A DNA stretch of 64,000 nt, from NCBI GenBank assembly GCA_017607445.1, contig JAEVHH010000001.1, positions 5,518,001-5,582,000 on the forward strand, in the 5' to 3' direction. Within the stretch, counting starts at the first letter, position 1. Every line of letters begins with the position of its first letter. The translations under genes were made by a program, and so were the position numbers. This DNA comes from Histoplasma ohiense (taxonomy: Eukaryota; Ascomycota; Eurotiomycetes; Onygenales; Ajellomycetaceae). The notes beneath the pieces are model-generated. The model was not told where the DNA came from, ran no database searches, and worked only from the letters and a program-made list of their open reading frames with translations. Below are positions 60,080-64,000 of the stretch, in pieces.

Positions 60080-62548
60080 TGTAGCAAGGTATCCCGTTAG
60101 CCCAAGCACGTTGTCTTCATTTCAAGCTGTGATGCACAGCAACGGAGAGTTAAGATTAGATGAAGAGGATACTCGAGGAAGAAGCATAGGACGTCAGAGG
60201 AGTAGCAATAACGGGCCACACGACCTACTTAGAGTAAGGTTTTACCCTAGCAGAACATCTTCCCGTTGAATTGCAAGGGTTACATATATGAGGAGAAGGA
60301 GAGTGCGGGCATAGCTGGCTCACCTCCATCATGTATGCATCTAGAGACGTCAAACAACAAATCAATCAATCTTTTTGCATACAGAGGAGTGGAGAGCTCT
60401 TGTGCAAGTGGGGGCAACCAGAGACAAAACACGCTGCCTACCTGTCGAAGCTCTCCCAGTCAGGGGAGAGCTCGGTATTCATGGCGCCCCCAGGATCCAT
60501 CGGCAACACACAGAGCCCACGGGATCTGCTACCACCCTTCCTCCCCCTCGCAAAATTCTAGCGGAACAAGAACGGATGATTGTCCAGGAGGAAGTTACGG
60601 GCTCGTCAAAGGTTGAAGGCAGGTCGAATATTTGCCGAGAAATCGCAAGCAGTCGCAACGTCGGATTAGTACGAATAGCGCGGGCAGAGGCTGGACCGGA
60701 GACGAGGTCAGCTATCACCACAGCAGAGGGCAGCTCGGTGGGGTTGGTTGAGAAGCAGCGGGGTGGATCGGAGGTGATCGAGGGACTGCTGTCACAGTCA
60801 CAATCATCGACGCGCTGAGTCGCAGTGCGGTTGAAGTTGCAGTTGATGTGTGGTGGCGCCCACGGCCCAAAACAGAGAGACCTTTTCGTTGTCTCAACCG
60901 ATTCGGCTTGAGCAAATCTGGAAGAGCCGCAGCCAGGATGGGGTCTCGTTCTCGTTCTCTCGATTAGTCAACCAGAGCTCGCGATGCTGATCGCAAATGG
61001 ATTATTTAGCGCTTCGAGGTCATGGAGCTGTCGGTTCGGCTGCGGAGGAGATGGTTGATTCGGTGGTCACCAAACGGACCGGGCGGACTAGCCGCGCCCA
61101 GAGTTCGACAACCAAAGCGCGCGCAGATGGATCTTGGACAGCTCCAACAAGGAACCGGCGGGGAGCTCCAATTTCGCTACCCTGGAAGCCAGAATACAGC
61201 TTGAGTCTTGAGAGCTAGCTAATATAAAGACGCTTCTTTACGAAGCATGTGTCTACAGCCTATACAGGTCAAGGGTTGGTGGAAACCAGGTATTGCGCGG
61301 CCGAGCGTTTATGCAGGCTTGTTGCTAGCCCTCGATGCACGCAACCGGCTACAAAGGATTCCAGAGCCTCAGCTCGCATCTGCAAAACGGCAATGAGAAG
61401 AAGATATAAAATTACGCCGAAAGGAGTGTGCAGCATTCCATCTCCTGCTGGAAGAAAGGACTAAGCGCGCTGCCGAAAGCTTTATTTACAGATTTAAACT
61501 TGGAACAGATCCCCCACGTATTCTCGAAAATGACAGGGAATCTTTGGCGGAGACGGTGAGCCAATCATGCAACAAATAAAAAAAAAATTATAATAATAAA
61601 GAAAGAAAGGAAATACAAGTGAGAGAAGGAAGCAAAGAAAATATCGAAAAGGGAAGCCAAACCCTTGAGAGCATCTACACAAAACGCAGGCCTAGGCCAA
61701 GGCTAAGAAACTGTGACCGTTACATTGTGCCATCTGGGGCGAACCGGGGCCCAACCGGGGCCAGCTTGGAGCAGAAGAGAGCCCGCAGACCATGTCTTTG
61801 CATCTACATTCTGCCAATGGGAGCCCAGGAACGTCGCCGAGACTTAGTTGGGCGATGCGGCTTTTGATATGTGTGCAACGGATGCGAAATCAGATGATGG
61901 CAAATGATAGTGAGCTCAGTTCCATTGCACACAGTGAATCGCTTTCGTTATGGTGGAGGGGGATCCATGATTATTACTCGATCTCAAAGTGGGCTCTTTG
62001 CATGGGGACGGGGACCTCATCTCTGTAAGGACTGGCCATCCATCCGTAAGCGATGGACTGAAGGGCTCTGCTATGTCACCTATTAATGCTACTCCTCTGC
62101 TACAACATACGTGCCCGCAGTTTTCGGCGGGCGAGAGAGCATTCGAGCCATCACTCCCTCAGTAGTGATGGAGTTTTCCTGTTTGGGAGCCACTATGCAT
62201 CTTGCGGGTCAAGGTCTTCAAAAGTTACCGGTGATGATGTCGCCAACTTGGCTTCTGCCAAATAGGCTGTGACCTTTGACCAGATTTATAGGCGGCAAAA
62301 AGAGTTTTTTCAACCTATTAAACCAGTGAATCTGGTCCCGCCCCGCTGGTTGATACTAAATATTCTACGACAACTTTCTACGACCGGTTGCTTCTCTTCT
62401 GTTCATGAGACCCGAGTCGATGACGATTTTTTGAAACTCAAATCTTCATACCTCCAACCTCATTTCCATTTTTTGACATATATTCAACCTACATATATTC
62501 AACCTACATACACCGTCTCCCCAGCCCCTTAGCTTCTCATCAGGCATA
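60080..62548. other. Divergent intergenic region, GH3 and deaminase
   Basis: 2.5 kb shared upstream region. Open frames at 60375-60818 (+) and 60479-60915 (-) overlap each other and show no domain. The deaminase leader is T/C-rich with a TATATTCAACCTACA direct repeat at about 62479-62512. Co-regulation of the two divergent genes is plausible but not shown. Confidence 0.45.
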
Positions 62549-62627
62549 ATGTAAGAGAACACACAGTTCTCTGCCCTTTGCCGGTATAGATATCTTGGAA
62601 CGTCTGGACTAACATACCAGTGCACAG
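62549..62627 (+). promoter_or_regulatory. Split start codon and leader intron of deaminase gene
   Basis: AT at 62549-62550 is followed by a 77-nt intron (62551-62627) with donor GTAAGA, branch ACTAAC at about 62608-62613 and acceptor CACAG. G62628 completes ATG and is followed by AGA GTG ATA ATT. Unspliced, the same AT reads ATG TAA, a start-stop. In the downstream frame a TAG at 62587-62589 and no ATG precede the conserved N-terminus, so splicing is needed for a normal start. Confidence 0.65.
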
Positions 62628-64000
62628 GAGAGTGATAATTAGGAAAGATCCGCAGAGAGTCTCCGAATATGTTGCGGACTACATTATCAGTATGTCCTAT
62701 GCTGCATACCATAAGCCCTCCTTCTTTACCTTGGCTAGATACGTCCATCTGTCATCCTCACCCGATTCTTGTACAGAATTTTTGGTTTTGAGAAAACCCC
62801 CAGAAGAATATATCATGTTCCATCCTTCTTTCCCGTCGCAGTTGCCTCTCATTCCTTCCCCATAGGTCCTTGTTAACTGATGCGTTCGCTGTCTCTACGT
62901 AGGCCGTATCAAACAATTTGCTCCGTCAGAAGATAGGCCCTTTGTCCTTGGTTTACCCACCGGAAGCAGTCCACAGACCGTCTACCGCATCCTCGTCCAG
63001 CGGTATAAAGCTGGCGAGATTTCCTTCAAACATGTCATCACTTTCAACATGGTAGATTAAACCTCATTCCCCACTTTCGCCTTGGCGGATCTCAAAGGAC
63101 CCGGGGCAGGAGCGGCATTCCTAAAACTCCCAGAGATCAAGGAAGAGGCCGCGAAGAAGACGACAAAAGTGGTTGTTAACATTTTCTCTTCCCCACAGGA
63201 CGAGTATGTGGGGCTTCCCCGCGATCACCCTGAAAGCTACCACAGCTTCATGTACAAACACCTCTTCTCGCATGTCGATATCCCCCCAAAAAACATAAAT
63301 ATCCTAAACGGCAACGCTCCCGACCCGATCAAAGAATGTGCCGACTACGAGGCCAAAATCCTGCAAGTGGGTGGCATAGATCTATTCCTCGGCGGCGTCG
63401 GCGCAGACGGGCACATCGCCTTCAACGAGCCAGGAAGCAGCCTCCGCTCGCGCACGCGTGTCAAGACACTCGCCTACGACACCCTCTTAGCCAACTCGCG
63501 CTTTTTCAATAATGACATCTCGCAAGTACCCCGCCAGGCGATGACGGTGGGGATCCAGACGATCTTGGACTCACGCGAGGTGGTGATTGTCGTGACGGGC
63601 GCGCATAAGGCTACAGCGCTGCAGAAGGGTATAGAGAGCGGCGTCAATCACATGTGGACGCTTTCAGCGCTCCAACTACATCCCCATCCGCTGATTGTTG
63701 TGGATGAGGACGCGACGTTAGAGTTGAAGGTGAAGACTGTCAAGGTATGTTCCATAGGAGCAAAATATGCATCCACTCCAGACAAGTCAAATGCACTCCC
63801 TTTCTGGTTGCTGGCAAGTACCACTTTCACTAAATCAATAATATTCCCGATTTCAGTACTTCGTCAGCATTGAGCAAGCCGGCACCGATGCGCGGACCCA
63901 GGGACCGCCCTTGGTCCATCGCACAAAGCAATATAGACCTCCAGTTATGACTCCACCTCACTCCCCGGGCGCGAACGATGCCTTAACCCCCGTCAAGGAT
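62549..64000 (+). CDS. nagB: Glucosamine-6-phosphate deaminase, 3' end outside window
   Basis: Converts glucosamine-6-phosphate to fructose-6-phosphate and ammonia, the last step of GlcNAc catabolism; cytosolic. Exons: 62549-62550, 62628-62689, 62903-63051, 63199-63744 and 63857 to beyond 64000, all in phase. Reads MRVIIRKDPQRVSEYVADYI, then KQFAPSEDRPFVLGLPTGSS, FKHVITFNM joined to DEYVGLPRDHPESYHSFMYK, GGVGADGHIAFNEPGSS, VTGAHKATALQKG and VNHMWTLSALQLH. The phosphate loop LPTGSSP, the catalytic Asp in TFNMDEY and the His of DGHIAFNEP are present. After the bacterial-type domain comes a Pro-rich tail (RPPVMTPPHSPG), usual in fungal forms. The window ends in this tail at about residue 329, so the stop is not seen. 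Confidence 0.93.

Noticed and set aside
60375..60915. Overlapping frames on both strands between GH3 and deaminase
   Set aside because: Both are open over the same DNA and neither resembles a known family; cannot be supported.

Overview
The window looks like a chromosomal segment from a filamentous ascomycete, most likely a eurotiomycete of the Onygenales/Ajellomycetaceae type. This is inferred from short GT-AG introns with CTAAC-like branch points, protein families typical of Eurotiomycetes, and a sharp contrast between a strongly AT-rich transposon tract (about 1-9190) and moderate-GC genic DNA with long intergenic spaces full of homopolymers and microsatellites. The species was not determined.

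Region 1, 1-9190: a nest of decayed transposons. The oldest layer is a Ty1/Copia element on the minus strand (gag and zinc knuckle at 7515-8970; the protease/pre-integrase part is split and continues at 1-519). Into it inserted a hAT-like DNA transposon (520-7506) with TAGACTGGCC ends and an 8-bp target duplication. A 1.1-kb non-autonomous relative (1621-2708) then inserted into that one. The outer hAT carries a ruined transposase, a coiled-coil reading frame, and a decayed gene with a clear histone H3/CenH3-like fold (6411-7010). Repeat copies differ mainly by C-to-T changes, with an apparent bias for CpC and CpG rather than the CpA context of classical RIP.

Region 2, 9200-31500: housekeeping and accessory genes. 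In order: a 3-ketoacyl-CoA thiolase (-), a glycine-rich small protein (+), a conserved nuclear-type hypothetical protein (-), DAHP synthase of the shikimate pathway (+), a DUF7770-like protein (-), a DUF2458-like protein (-) divergent from a COX14-like mitochondrial protein (+), a degenerate reading frame (-), and a CYP52-clan cytochrome P450 (+).

Region 3, 33700-64000: genes that together look like an N-acetylglucosamine (GlcNAc) utilisation cluster. These are an atypical hexokinase (-), an NDT80/PhoG-type transcription factor (-), a GH3 beta-N-acetylglucosaminidase-like protein with a C-terminal GNAT domain (-), and, divergent from it, glucosamine-6-phosphate deaminase (+, cut by the window end). 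GlcNAc released by the glycosidase would be phosphorylated by a hexokinase, deacetylated by an enzyme not seen here, and converted by the deaminase to fructose-6-phosphate and ammonia. The NDT80-type factor resembles the RON1/XprG class that controls GlcNAc and starvation responses. The deaminase start codon appears to be split by an intron. Intergenic spaces here are unusually long (8.8 and 10.7 kb) and I found no convincing gene in them. No tRNA, rRNA or CRISPR array was recognised.
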